Of a stretch of 21,410 nt of DNA, positions 1 to 7,648 are shown one piece after another. The stretch lies in the NCBI GenBank assembly GCA_002393705.1, contig DGTH01000033.1, forward strand, positions 29,284-50,693. Direction: 5' to 3'. Source of the stretch: Prevotella sp. UBA4341 (GTDB lineage: Bacteria > Bacteroidota > Bacteroidia > Bacteroidales > Bacteroidaceae). Numbering within the stretch: the stretch's first letter is position 1; each line of letters starts with the position of its first letter. The position numbers and the translations under genes were made by a program. A model generated the notes under the pieces. That model ran no database searches, was not told the DNA's origin, and saw nothing but the letters and a program-made list of their open reading frames with translations.

Positions 1-159
1 AAGAAGTTCTACTATGTAGAGGAGAACTGCTGGATTCAGTTGAAGATCAGTGCCGCTGGTCTGCGTATGATTAATAAGGTAGGTCTTGACGCTGCCCTGA
101 AGCAGGCTGTTGCCAACGGGTATGTTGACTGGAAGGATATTAAAGTAATAGGAGATTAA
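1..159 (+). CDS. rpmB: Large ribosomal subunit protein bL28, C-terminal part (5' end outside window)
   Basis: The frame is open from the first base and gives 52 residues before TAA at 157-159. The sequence [19 protein letters not shown] is the typical bL28 C-terminal segment (trp-ile-leu-lys-isoleucine strand, then 'glycine-leucine-arginine ... lysine-glycine' motif). bL28 is a small structural protein of the 50S subunit; Bacteroidota versions have about 85 residues, so roughly the last 60 percent is present. It lies 6 bp before the bL33 gene and clearly shares its transcript. The start and promoter are outside the window. Confidence 0.93.
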   Translation, partial: KKFYYVEENCWIQLKISAAGLRMINKVGLDAALKQAVANGYVDWKDIKVIGD

Positions 160-165
160 CAGACT

Positions 166-357
166 ATGGCAAGCAAGAAAGCAAAGGGTAACCGCGTACA
201 AGTCATTCTGGAGTGCACGGAGCATAAAAACTCCGGCATGCCCGGCACCAGCCGTTACATTACGACCAAGAATCGTAAGAACACGCCGGAGAGAATGGAA
301 CTCATGAAGTATAATCCCATCCTGAAGAAGATGACCCTTCACAAGGAAATCAAATAA
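166..357 (+). CDS. rpmG: Large ribosomal subunit protein bL33
   Basis: 63-residue basic protein with the bL33 pattern: N-terminal [19 protein letters not shown], then a [20 protein letters not shown] core and a C-terminal [11 protein letters not shown]. It is a 50S subunit protein near the E site. Only one cysteine (C17) is present, so this is the form that lacks the two zinc-binding CxxC pairs seen in many Firmicutes copies. It begins 6 bp after bL28 and is followed 16 bp later by the DUF4295 gene, the usual Bacteroidota order. ATG start; no Shine-Dalgarno, as is normal in this phylum. Confidence 0.96.
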   Translation: MASKKAKGNRVQVILECTEHKNSGMPGTSRYITTKNRKNTPERMELMKYNPILKKMTLHKEIK

Positions 358-373
358 TTACTAACGTAGAAGT

Positions 374-532
374 ATGGCAAAGAAAACCGTCGCTACCCTC
401 CACGAAGGCTCAAAGGATGGTCGCGCTTACACAAAGGTTATAAAGATGGTTAAGAGCCCCAAGACGGGTGCTTACATCTTTGACGAGCAGATGGTTCCCA
501 ACGAGGCCGTAAAGGACTTCTTCAAGAACTAA
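374..532 (+). CDS. Small basic DUF4295-family protein (probable ribosomal protein bL38)
   Basis: A 52-residue ORF too short for usual ORF cutoffs. It starts with ATG at 374 (MAKKTVATLHEGSKDGRAYT) and ends with TAA at 530-532. It is rich in Lys and has the central segment KVIKMVKSPKTGAYIFDEQM. I recognise it as the DUF4295 family, found next to bL28 and bL33 throughout Bacteroidota. From memory, a Flavobacterium ribosome structure placed a small Bacteroidota-specific protein, named bL38, on the large subunit, and I believe this is that family; the equation of the two is recollection, not shown by the sequence. Position between bL33 and the operon terminator supports a ribosomal role. Confidence 0.85.
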   Translation: MAKKTVATLHEGSKDGRAYTKVIKMVKSPKTGAYIFDEQMVPNEAVKDFFKN

Positions 533-560
533 TAGAGATTATTTATCACTAAATAAAAAT

Positions 561-593
561 GCCCTCCCGTTTCTTTTGTGGGAGGGCTTTTTT
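561..593 (+). terminator. Rho-independent terminator of the bL28-bL33-DUF4295 operon
   Basis: Perfect 8-bp stem GCCCTCCC (561-568) with GGGAGGGC (580-587), an 11-nt loop, then six T (588-593). It starts 28 bp after the DUF4295 stop and separates this operon from the ftsY promoter. Confidence 0.95.
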
Positions 594-645
594 CGTTTTC
601 CTGTTATTGTTAAGTGAAGCATCCTTCTACATAACGGGGAAAGGC

Positions 646-686
646 CAGTTTCCTAACGAGAAAGTGACAGTTTCCTGATGGGAGAA
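646..686 (+). repeat. Pair of direct repeats upstream of the ftsY promoter
   Basis: CAGTTTCCT occurs at 646-654 and again at 668-676, exactly 22 bp apart, and each copy is followed by an AGAAAG string (659-664 and 682-687). They lie 20-60 bp upstream of the -33 box of the ftsY promoter. Spacing of two helical turns would suit a dimeric regulator, but no known site is recognised. Confidence 0.4.
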
Positions 687-705
687 AGAAAAGTGGATGA
701 TTTTA

Positions 706-737
706 TTTGGCATTTTGCTCACTTATTTGTACCTTTG
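706..737 (+). promoter_or_regulatory. Bacteroidota-type sigma-ABfr promoter for ftsY
   Basis: TTTG at 706-709, 20-bp spacer, TACCTTTG at 730-737, matching the Bacteroidota consensus TTTG-N19-21-TAnnTTTG. The expected transcript start is about 743, only some 15 nt before the ftsY ATG at 758. This promoter also rules out the upstream in-frame start at 707. Confidence 0.85.
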
Positions 738-757
738 CACCGATAATACGTATTGTT

Positions 758-1714
758 ATGGGAATATTTGGATTTTTCAATAAGAACAAGAAAGAGACGC
801 TCGATAAGGGTCTTGAGAAGACGAAAACCAGCGTGTTTAATAAACTGACCAGGGCCATAGCTGGAAAGTCAAAGGTCGATGATGACGTACTCGACGATCT
901 GGAAGAGGTGCTCATAACGAGTGACGTTGGCGTAGATACGACGCTGAAAATTATACGTCGCATTGAGGAACGTGTGGCTCGCGACAAGTATGTGGGTACT
1001 AACGAACTAAACCGCATACTGCGTGAGGAGATAGCAGCTTTGCTGGCCGAGAATAATACTGACGATAACAGTGACTGGGACTTACCCAGCGACCATAAGC
1101 CCTACGTAGTCCTTGTGGTGGGCGTGAATGGAGTAGGCAAGACGACGACCATAGGCAAGTTAGCTTGGCAGTTCAAACATGCAGGTAAGAAAGTCTATCT
1201 GGGTGCCGCCGACACGTTCCGTGCTGCAGCCGTTGAACAACTCTGCATCTGGGGCGACAGGGTTGGCGTGCCTGTGGTAAAGCAGCAAATGGGCTCCGAT
1301 CCTGCTTCGGTGGCCTTCGACACGTTGCAAAGTGCCAAAGCCAACGGTGCTGACGTCGTGCTTATTGATACGGCAGGCCGTCTGCACAACAAGGTGGGGC
1401 TGATGAATGAGCTGAAGAAGATAAAGGATGTGATGAAGAAGGTGCTACCCGAGGCTCCAGACGAGGTGATGTTGGTACTCGACGGCTCGACAGGCCAGAA
1501 TGCTTTTGAACAGGCCAAGCAGTTCTCGGCCGTGACGCAGATAACGAGTCTGGCTATTACAAAACTCGATGGTACGGCAAAAGGTGGCGTAGTCATTGGC
1601 ATCTCAGACCAACTGAAAGTTCCCGTGAAGTATATCGGCTTAGGCGAGGGTATGGAAGACCTTCAGCTCTTCGACCGCAAGCAGTTTGTTGACTCACTGT
1701 TTAAAAATGAATAG
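758..1714 (+). CDS. ftsY: Signal recognition particle receptor FtsY
   Basis: SRP receptor GTPase that docks the Ffh-ribosome complex at the SecYEG translocon on the inner membrane. 318 residues from ATG at 758. An upstream in-frame ATG at 707 lies inside the promoter and is rejected. The order is: amphipathic N-terminus (MGIFGFFNKNKKETL), N domain to about residue 110, then the G domain with G1 GVNGVGKTTT (122-131), DTFRAAA, DTAGR (204-208), TKLDGTAKGG (from 268) and the closing GLGEGMEDLQLFD. The long acidic A domain of E. coli FtsY is missing, as in most Bacteroidota, so membrane binding probably relies on the N-terminal helix. It is first in a run with rimO (6 bp downstream) and two HU genes. 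Confidence 0.97.
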   Translation: MGIFGFFNKNKKETLDKGLEKTKTSVFNKLTRAIAGKSKVDDDVLDDLEEVLITSDVGVDTTLKIIRRIEERVARDKYVGTNELNRILREEIAALLAENNTDDNSDWDLPSDHKPYVVLVVGVNGVGKTTTIGKLAWQFKHAGKKVYLGAADTFRAAAVEQLCIWGDRVGVPVVKQQMGSDPASVAFDTLQSAKANGADVVLIDTAGRLHNKVGLMNELKKIKDVMKKVLPEAPDEVMLVLDGSTGQNAFEQAKQFSAVTQITSLAITKLDGTAKGGVVIGISDQLKVPVKYIGLGEGMEDLQLFDRKQFVDSLFKNE

Positions 1715-1729
1715 TGAATAGTGAAAAAG
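1709..1729 (+). repeat. Heptanucleotide tandem repeat at the ftsY stop / rimO start
   Basis: GAATAGT at 1709-1715 is repeated exactly at 1716-1722, followed by a partial copy GAAAAAG (1723-1729). The first unit contains the ftsY TAG (1712-1714), and the rimO GTG start (1721-1723) lies at the end of the second. Each unit supplies TAG and TGA stops. Only two exact copies, so taken alone this could be chance; it gains weight from similar tracts at three other junctions. Confidence 0.55.
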
Positions 1730-3037
1730 AGAGGAACAATAGACTTTATTACGCTCGGCTGCTCGAAGAATCTTGTAGATACAGAGCGTCTGATGGCCAT
1801 GTGCGAAGCACGTGGCTTCCATTGTACCCACGATAGCGAACAGCCAAGCGGAGAGGTGGTGGTCATCAATACCTGTGGCTTCATAGCCGATGCCAAGGAA
1901 GAGAGTATCAATACTATTTTGGAGTTCTGTCAGGCCAAGGAAGAAGGCCGAGTCCGGCAGGTCTTCGTCATGGGCTGTCTCTCTGAGCGCTATCTGGCTG
2001 ACCTCGAGGCAGAGATACCTGAGGTTGATGGCTGGTATGGAAAGTTCGACTACGAAGGTGTGATAAAGGCTATTAATACCATTGATACTAAAGACGTTGA
2101 AGTAACAAATGAGGCAGTAGAACGCAAACTGACCACCCCAGCTCACTACGCCTATCTGAAGATAAGCGAGGGCTGCGACAGACATTGTGCTTATTGTGCC
2201 ATTCCTCTTATTACTGGGCGTCATAGGAGCCGGCCGATGGATGAAATCATCAGCGAGGTGCGCTGGCTGGTCGGTCAGGGTGTCAAGGAGTTTCAGGTCA
2301 TAGCCCAGGAGTTAACATATTATGGCATTGATTTGGATGGTCACCAACACATAGCCGAACTGGTGGAACGCATGGCTGACGTAGAGGGTGTGGAGTGGAT
2401 AAGGTTGCATTATGCTTATCCGACCCACTTTCCTATGGACTTACTTCGTGTAATGAGGGAACGGAAAAATGTTTGTAGTTATCTGGATATTGCGTTGCAG
2501 CACATTAGTGACTCCATGTTACAACGTATGCAGCGCAACATAACGAAACAGGAAACCTACGAACTCATAGAGACGCTGAGGCGTGAGGTGCCTGGTATCT
2601 GCTTGAGAACAACACTAATGGTGGGTTTCCCGGGAGAAACTGACGAAGATTTTCAGGAGCTGATGGACTTTGTGCGCTGGGCTCGTTTTGAGCGCATGGG
2701 AGCCTTTGCTTATAGCGAAGAGGACGGCACGCCGTCAGCCCGCCTATACACCGACGATGTGCCTGCTGAGGTAAAGCAGCAGCGCCTTGACCGTTTAATG
2801 CGTCTGCAACAGCGTATATCGGCAGAAGTGGAGGAGGCAAAGGTTGGCAGCGTTATGCGCACCATCATTGATCGCCAAGAGGGAGACTACTTTGTAGGAC
2901 GAACGGAGTTCTGTTCGCCAGAGGTGGACCCAGAGGTTCTGATACCGGCTAAGGAATGTTTGGAACTCGGTCGTTTTTATAATGTGAAGATGACCGACTC
3001 AGAGGCCTTCGACTTATTTGGAACAACCCAATATTAA
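1721..3037 (+). CDS. rimO: Ribosomal protein uS12 methylthiotransferase RimO
   Basis: Radical-SAM enzyme that adds a methylthio group to the conserved aspartate of ribosomal protein uS12. 438 residues, full length. The MTTase domain has the auxiliary Fe-S cluster cysteines C14 (ITLGCSKN), C52 (NTCGFI) and C86 (MGCLSE). The radical-SAM core has C152, C156 and C159 (GCDRHCAYCAIP). The RimO signature IAQELTYYGID and the glycine-rich MVGFPGETDEDF follow, and a TRAM domain occupies about residues 370-438. The start is GTG at 1721: an in-frame TGA stands 6 bp upstream and the family conserves a Met-Lys-rich residue run directly before the first motif. It lies 6 bp after ftsY and shares its transcript. 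Confidence 0.97.
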   Translation: MKKRGTIDFITLGCSKNLVDTERLMAMCEARGFHCTHDSEQPSGEVVVINTCGFIADAKEESINTILEFCQAKEEGRVRQVFVMGCLSERYLADLEAEIPEVDGWYGKFDYEGVIKAINTIDTKDVEVTNEAVERKLTTPAHYAYLKISEGCDRHCAYCAIPLITGRHRSRPMDEIISEVRWLVGQGVKEFQVIAQELTYYGIDLDGHQHIAELVERMADVEGVEWIRLHYAYPTHFPMDLLRVMRERKNVCSYLDIALQHISDSMLQRMQRNITKQETYELIETLRREVPGICLRTTLMVGFPGETDEDFQELMDFVRWARFERMGAFAYSEEDGTPSARLYTDDVPAEVKQQRLDRLMRLQQRISAEVEEAKVGSVMRTIIDRQEGDYFVGRTEFCSPEVDPEVLIPAKECLELGRFYNVKMTDSEAFDLFGTTQY

Positions 3038-3045
3038 GAAATATT

Positions 3046-3333
3046 ATGAATAACAAGGAGTTTATCAACGAGCTTTCGGCCCGCACAGGTTATAGCACCA
3101 GCGACACACAACGTATGGTGAACAACCTGGTGAATGCAATGAGCGACACGTTTTTGGAAGATAATGCCGTTTTTGTGCAGAACTTCGGCGTGTTTGAAGT
3201 AAAGAAAAAAATGGAGCGCATTATGGTGAACCCCTCAACAGGCCTGCGTATGTTGGTTCCACCAAAGCTGGTGTTGAGTTTCAGACCTAACGCCATGTGG
3301 AAAGACAAACTAAAGAATGGAGGGCAGGAGTAA
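3046..3333 (+). CDS. HU/IHF-family DNA-binding protein, short form
   Basis: 95-residue HU/IHF-fold protein. The N-terminal helices ([20 protein letters not shown]) and the core [11 protein letters not shown] fit HU. The beta-arm region reads [20 protein letters not shown], with the Asn-Pro tip that intercalates DNA in HU/IHF proteins. The C-terminus ([14 protein letters not shown]) closes the fold. Probable role is DNA bending and nucleoid organisation in the cytoplasm. The gene begins 8 bp after rimO and its TAA overlaps by one base the ATG of the next HU gene, so the two are likely translationally coupled and may form heterodimers (inference). Confidence 0.9.
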   Translation: MNNKEFINELSARTGYSTSDTQRMVNNLVNAMSDTFLEDNAVFVQNFGVFEVKKKMERIMVNPSTGLRMLVPPKLVLSFRPNAMWKDKLKNGGQE

Positions 3334-4619
3334 TGGGAAGGTTGCCGATACAGGACATAGCACGTGTCCTCATGGAGAAGAATGGGCTGGAACAGCATGA
3401 GGCAGAGAAGTTTGCTGCATCGATGTTTAACGTTATACGTGAAGGTCTGGAGAGCGACCAGCAGGTGAAGGTGCGTGGTCTGGGTACATTTAAAATCATT
3501 GAGGTGGAGGCCCGCGAAAGTGTTAGTGTCTCTACTGGTGCGCGTGTGCTCATTGCCGGTCATGACAAGATAACCTTCATGCCCGATGCTACGATGAAGG
3601 AACTGGTCAACAAGCCCTTTTCACAGTTTGAGACAGTCATCCTTAATGAGGGAGTTGATTTTGAGGACATGAAGACTGCTGGACCTGCTGAACCAGGGTC
3701 AGAACCGGAAATAGTACCGGAACCAGATCCGGCCCCTCTTGTCGTAGCGGAGCCAGAGCGGCCTGCTGTTTTCCCGCAGGAACCAGAACCTGAACCAAAA
3801 CCAAAACCTGAGTCGGAACCTGAACCTGAGCCTGAGCCAGAACCCGAAGCGGAACCGGAACCAGAGCCGGAACCAGCAACGGAACCGGAACCCGAAGCAG
3901 AACCGGAAGCGGAACCGGAACCAGAGCAGGAACCAGCAACGGAACCTGAACTGGGATCAGAGCCGGAATCAGAGCCGGAATCAGAGTCAGACCCCGAACC
4001 AGCATCCGTCCCCTTGCAGGCACAGGACGATTATCCTACAACTTTTGAAGGCCATAACCCCAAGGATAAGCATTTAGGCCGTTGGATGGGTGCCATTCTT
4101 GGTGTTCTTTTACTAATGGCTGCATCAGCCGCAGTTGGTTATTGGTATGGGCAAAAAGTCGCTATTTTTCCAGAGGTTGCTAAGCCCATTAACCCTCAGA
4201 CAGTACCGGTGCCAGATACAATTCTGAAGGCTGAAATCATTGATAGCACCAAACTGGTCGAGCCTGCCAAGCCGACCGAATCAACAAAACCGGCCGAGCC
4301 AACAGTGCCCGCAAAACCTGCTCCAGCCCCTGTGGTAGAGCCCGAACGCCCTGCGGTTCAGCCTCAGGAAGCAGTGGATAAGTATGCTGCGATGGACGTT
4401 CGGGTAAAGACCGGTGCCTATCGCATCGTAGGCGACGACTTTACGGTCAAGGTAAAACCTGGCGAGACTACAGCCCGGATAGCTAAACGCACGTTAGGAG
4501 CTGGCATGGAATGCTATATCGAGGTGTATAACGGCATCAAGAGAAATAACGAATTGAAAGCTGGTCAGACCATTATAATTCCTAAGCTGGAATTGAAGAA
4601 GAAAAAGAAGAAGCTTTAA
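3333..4619 (+). CDS. HU-domain protein with Glu-Pro linker, one membrane span and C-terminal LysM-like domain
   Basis: 428 residues from ATG at 3333, which overlaps the previous stop (TAATG). Order: HU-type domain at about residues 1-100 ([54 protein letters not shown]). A Glu-Pro repeat linker follows at about 110-230. One hydrophobic span ([19 protein letters not shown]) begins at 251, preceded by Lys/His/Arg, which suggests a cytoplasmic N-terminus. A Pro/Ala/Lys-rich stretch precedes a LysM-like C-terminus at about 370-420 ([35 protein letters not shown]). The tail is six Lys and Leu. By established topology rules this places a DNA-binding domain inside and a peptidoglycan-binding domain outside the inner membrane. 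A bridging role is inference. An in-frame start at 3297 lies within the upstream gene and is less likely. Confidence 0.87.
   Translation: MGRLPIQDIARVLMEKNGLEQHEAEKFAASMFNVIREGLESDQQVKVRGLGTFKIIEVEARESVSVSTGARVLIAGHDKITFMPDATMKELVNKPFSQFETVILNEGVDFEDMKTAGPAEPGSEPEIVPEPDPAPLVVAEPERPAVFPQEPEPEPKPKPESEPEPEPEPEPEAEPEPEPEPATEPEPEAEPEAEPEPEQEPATEPELGSEPESEPESESDPEPASVPLQAQDDYPTTFEGHNPKDKHLGRWMGAILGVLLLMAASAAVGYWYGQKVAIFPEVAKPINPQTVPVPDTILKAEIIDSTKLVEPAKPTESTKPAEPTVPAKPAPAPVVEPERPAVQPQEAVDKYAAMDVRVKTGAYRIVGDDFTVKVKPGETTARIAKRTLGAGMECYIEVYNGIKRNNELKAGQTIIIPKLELKKKKKKL
3841..3960 (+). repeat. 60-bp tandem duplication inside the Glu-Pro linker
   Basis: Bases 3841-3900 and 3901-3960 align without gaps and differ at few positions, giving two 20-residue copies ([20 protein letters not shown], then a close variant). 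It sits in a longer region of hexanucleotide GAACCN-type units (about 3690-4010) that encodes Glu-Pro pairs. Such DNA is prone to slippage and linker length may vary between strains. Confidence 0.85.
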
Positions 4620-4649
4620 AGACTTTTAGATGATTTAATATTTATTACA

Positions 4650-4684
4650 TACGCAATTTGCTTGTATAACGGGCAAATTGCGTA
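4650..4684. promoter_or_regulatory. Perfect 12-bp inverted repeat overlapping the moxR-bat promoter
   Basis: TACGCAATTTGC (4650-4661) is repeated in inverted form as GCAAATTGCGTA (4673-4684) around an 11-bp spacer. The right arm ends on the first two bases of the TACTTTTG box and the left arm covers the -33 region. It could be an operator, or a terminator hairpin for the upstream HU gene (followed by CTTTTG), or both. The arms are upstream of the expected transcript start, so the bat mRNA itself would not carry the hairpin. Confidence 0.7.
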
Positions 4685-4690
4685 CTTTTG
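4657..4690 (+). promoter_or_regulatory. Promoter of the moxR-bat-PAP2 operon
   Basis: The -7 box TACTTTTG is at 4683-4690, with the transcript start expected near 4697, about 26 nt before the moxR ATG. The -33 box is weaker: TTTG at 4657-4660 gives a 22-bp spacer and CTTG at 4661-4664 gives 18 bp, both off the usual 19-21. This could mean dependence on a regulator bound at the overlapping inverted repeat. Confidence 0.75.
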
Positions 4691-4722
4691 CACTCTGAAA
4701 TCAAATAAAATATAGAAGTAAT

Positions 4723-5718
4723 ATGGCTGAAGCTATTGACATTAGAGAACTGAATATACGAATAGAGCAGCAGAGCTCATTCGTGACAAATCTGACGACA
4801 GGTATGGACCGCGTCATTGTAGGACAGAAACACTTGGTTGACACATTGCTCATTTCGCTGTTGAGCGACGGTCATATCCTTCTGGAAGGTGTGCCAGGAC
4901 TGGCTAAAACATTAGCTATTAAGACTCTGGCTCAACTCATAGACGCTAAATACTCGCGCATACAGTTTACGCCTGACCTGTTGCCGGCTGACGTTATTGG
5001 CACGATGATTTATTCTCAGAAGGATGAGCGTTTCCAGGTAAAAAAGGGTCCCGTGTTCGCTAACTTTGTACTGGCAGACGAGATAAACCGTGCCCCGGCT
5101 AAAGTACAGAGTGCTTTGCTGGAGGCTATGCAGGAGAAGCAGGTGACAATAGGCTCCGAAACCTTCGAACTGCCCAGCCCCTTCCTTGTCATGGCTACGC
5201 AGAATCCCATTGAACAGGAGGGAACCTACCCGTTGCCAGAAGCCCAGACTGACCGTTTTATGATGAAGGTTGTCATCGACTATCCAACGTTGGAGGAGGA
5301 GAAGAAGATTATCCGTGAGAACATTCAGGGGGCTTTGCCCACGGTGTCGCCCGTAACTACCGCCGACGAGATACTGCGTGCACGTAGCGTGGTGCGCGAG
5401 GTCTATATAGACGAAAAGATAGAGCAGTATATAGCTGACATCGTCTTTGCAACGCGTTATCCTGACCGCTATGGTCTGAAAGACATGAAGCAGATGATAA
5501 GTTTCGGCGGTAGTCCGCGTGCATCTATCAATCTGGCCAAGGCAGCCAGGGCTTACGCTTTCATTAAGCGTCGTGGCTACGTGGTGCCTGAGGATGTACG
5601 CGCCGTTGCTCATGATGTGTTGCGTCATCGCATAGGCTTGACTTATGAGGCTGAGGCTTCCAACGTGACCAGCGAGGAAATCGTTTCGAAGATTATCAAT
5701 AAAGTAGAAGTTCCTTGA
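4723..5718 (+). CDS. MoxR-family AAA+ ATPase (bat operon)
   Basis: 331-residue AAA+ ATPase of the MoxR class, thought to act as a chaperone for VWA-domain partners encoded beside it. Walker A is GVPGLAKT (56-63), Walker B is LADEINRAPAK with D119 and E120. Sensor 1 is in MATQNPIEQEGTYPLPEAQ and the MoxR-typical arginine-finger segment TDRF follows. The C-terminal lid domain includes GGSPRASINLAKAARA. Cytoplasmic, no signal peptide. It is the first gene of the operon, and its TGA overlaps the ATG of the DUF58 gene by one base (TGATG), a sign of translational coupling. ATG at 4723 is the first start after the promoter. In Bacteroides the equivalent gene precedes batA. Confidence 0.95.
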   Translation: MAEAIDIRELNIRIEQQSSFVTNLTTGMDRVIVGQKHLVDTLLISLLSDGHILLEGVPGLAKTLAIKTLAQLIDAKYSRIQFTPDLLPADVIGTMIYSQKDERFQVKKGPVFANFVLADEINRAPAKVQSALLEAMQEKQVTIGSETFELPSPFLVMATQNPIEQEGTYPLPEAQTDRFMMKVVIDYPTLEEEKKIIRENIQGALPTVSPVTTADEILRARSVVREVYIDEKIEQYIADIVFATRYPDRYGLKDMKQMISFGGSPRASINLAKAARAYAFIKRRGYVVPEDVRAVAHDVLRHRIGLTYEAEASNVTSEEIVSKIINKVEVP

Positions 5719-6587
5719 TGGAGACAGCTGAGTTAATTAAGAAAGTCAGAAAGATAGAAATCAAGACGCGCGGGCTGAGCCAGAACATCTTTGCCGGTCA
5801 GTACCATTCTGCTTTTAAGGGCAGGGGAATGGCCTTCTCAGAGGTTCGAGAGTATCAGTTCGGTGACGACGTGCGCGACATTGACTGGAATGTTACGGCT
5901 CGCTTCCATCGCCCCTATGTAAAGGTGTTTGAAGAGGAGCGCGAGTTGACCGTCATGTTGCTCATCGACGTCAGCGGCAGTCTGGACTTTGGAACGCAAC
6001 GTCAGATGAAGCGCGACATGGTGACAGAGATTGCGGCAACGCTGGCTTTCTCAGCCATTCAGAACAACGACAAGATTGGGGTGGTGTTTTTCTCTGACCG
6101 TATAGAAAAATATATTCCGCCAAAGAAAGGTCGTAAGCACATACTCTACATCATACGCGAAATGCTCGACTTCCATCCCGAAAGCCTTCGTACCGACGTA
6201 CGAGGTGCCTTGGAGTTCATGACGAGTGTTGCCAAGAGGCGTTGTACAGCTTTTGTCTTGAGCGACTTCTACGACCAGCAGGACTTTTTGCAGCCGCTGA
6301 CCATCTGCAACCGCAAACATGACGTGGTGGCCATTCAGGTGTATGACCAGCGTGCCAAGACTTTACCTGATGTGGGCTTGATGCGTGTAGTAGATGCGGA
6401 AACGGGCCACGAGCAGTATATAGATACCAGTAGTCGCCGGTTGCGTCAGGCTCACACGCAGTACTTCATGAAGCGTCAGCAACAGCTGACCGAAACGTTT
6501 AATAAGAGTAATGTAGATCATGTAAGCATAGCAACGAGCGATGACTTCGTCAAGGCTTTGCTCATGCTCTTTAAACAGCGAAGCTGA
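5718..6587 (+). CDS. DUF58 protein with VWA-like metal site
   Basis: 289 residues from ATG at 5718; the in-frame TTG at 5715 lies within the moxR stop region and is less likely. The DUF58 signature is present (FSEVREYQFGDDVRDIDWNV, then HRPYVKVFEEER). A VWA-type metal-ion site follows as LLIDVSGSLDFG with D84, S86 and S88. No signal peptide or clear membrane span, so a cytoplasmic protein. DUF58 proteins accompany MoxR ATPases across bacteria and are presumed clients or adaptors; the molecular role is not established. Overlaps moxR and the next gene, each by one base (TGATG), the latter at 6585-6589. Confidence 0.93.
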   Translation: METAELIKKVRKIEIKTRGLSQNIFAGQYHSAFKGRGMAFSEVREYQFGDDVRDIDWNVTARFHRPYVKVFEEERELTVMLLIDVSGSLDFGTQRQMKRDMVTEIAATLAFSAIQNNDKIGVVFFSDRIEKYIPPKKGRKHILYIIREMLDFHPESLRTDVRGALEFMTSVAKRRCTAFVLSDFYDQQDFLQPLTICNRKHDVVAIQVYDQRAKTLPDVGLMRVVDAETGHEQYIDTSSRRLRQAHTQYFMKRQQQLTETFNKSNVDHVSIATSDDFVKALLMLFKQRS

Positions 6588-7630
6588 TGAAGCGATTATC
6601 AATCATATTCTGCCTGATGTTTCAGACTGTGGTGCTCTTGGCACAATCAGTTGAGGCACGTATAGACTCCATCCAGATACTGATGGGAGAACAGGCTCAC
6701 GTTACCTTGACGGTTACAGCTCCGGAGGGTGCAAAGATAGATTTTCCACGATACGAGCGCACGCAGCAGCTGGTGCCCGGCGTGGAGTTTCTGGAGGCTC
6801 AGCAGCCCGAAGCCAATGTTCAGGTGCTGACGGTTACCTCGTTCGACGAGAACCTTTATTACCTTCCTCCTTTCCCCGTTCTGGTAAATGGCGATACGGT
6901 AAAAAGCGCGAGCCTGGCGCTGAAAGTTGTTGGTATCGAGGTAGATACCATGCACTACGAGAAGTTCTATGGTCCTAAAGATGTACAAGACAACCCCTTC
7001 TTGTGGAGTGAATGGTCGCCCTTGTTCTGGCTTTCCGTCCTTCTCTTGGTGCTAATGGCCTTAGGTTACTACCTTTACCTGCGGCTGCGCGACAACAAAC
7101 CCATCATTACATACGTACGAGTGGTAAAGAAGTTGTTGCCCCACCAGAAGGCCATGAAGGAAATAGAACAAATCAAGGCCGAGAAGATGCCTACATCAGA
7201 GAACCAGAAAGAGTACTACACAAAACTGACCGATACACTACGTCGCTATATAGAGGAGCGTTACGGCTTCTCGGCTATGGAGATGACCAGTGCAGAGATT
7301 ATCGACCGGCTCATGCAGCAGGGTGACCAGAAGGCGCTCGACGAACTGCGCGGGCTGTTCCTGACGGCCGACCTGGTGAAGTTTGCTAAATACTCTACCA
7401 TGCTCAACGAGAACGATCAGAACCTGGTGAATGCTGTTGAATTTATCAATAGCACCAAGGCTGAAAACCTGCCTACGGAGGAAGTGCTGCGCCCGCAACT
7501 CTCTGAGGAGGACAAGCGCTCCGTCAAGACGCGCCGCCTGCTGAAGGTCGTCATCGTCGTCATTGCCGTGGCTTCGGCATGCCTGCTGGCTTATGTAGTC
7601 TATGGTACGTGGCAGCTAATAGCCCCCTAA
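6587..7630 (+). CDS. BatD-like envelope protein with signal peptide and one membrane span
   Basis: 347 residues. Signal peptide at about 1-19 (MKRLSIIFCLMFQTVVLLAQ). A periplasmic beta-rich domain at about 20-140 (MGEQAHVTLTVTAPEGAKI, VPGVEFLE) resembles the N-terminal Ig-like part of BatD oxygen-tolerance proteins. A membrane span follows at 146-167 (LFWLSVLLLVLMALGYYLYL). The cytoplasmic C-terminus has a helical domain (YYTKLTDTLRRYIEERYGF, MTSAEIIDRL, KFAKYSTM) and a second hydrophobic span near 318-340 (LLKVVIVVIAVASACLLAYV). A gene of this layout sits between the DUF58 gene and batA in Bacteroidales operons and is usually listed as hypothetical or DUF4381-like. Function unproven; it may present the VWA proteins to the membrane (inference). 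Confidence 0.85.
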   Translation: MKRLSIIFCLMFQTVVLLAQSVEARIDSIQILMGEQAHVTLTVTAPEGAKIDFPRYERTQQLVPGVEFLEAQQPEANVQVLTVTSFDENLYYLPPFPVLVNGDTVKSASLALKVVGIEVDTMHYEKFYGPKDVQDNPFLWSEWSPLFWLSVLLLVLMALGYYLYLRLRDNKPIITYVRVVKKLLPHQKAMKEIEQIKAEKMPTSENQKEYYTKLTDTLRRYIEERYGFSAMEMTSAEIIDRLMQQGDQKALDELRGLFLTADLVKFAKYSTMLNENDQNLVNAVEFINSTKAENLPTEEVLRPQLSEEDKRSVKTRRLLKVVIVVIAVASACLLAYVVYGTWQLIAP

Positions 7631-7648
7631 CTTAGGTCAAAGAAATAT

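Noticed and set aside
707..757. Longer N-terminus of FtsY starting at 707
   Set aside because: This stretch contains the promoter boxes (706-737), so it cannot be translated from that promoter; MGIFGFF at 758 is the usual FtsY start.
3643..4023. Antisense ORF rich in Val, Leu and Pro
   Set aside because: It is the complement of the Glu-Pro repeat; the low-complexity DNA leaves several frames open.
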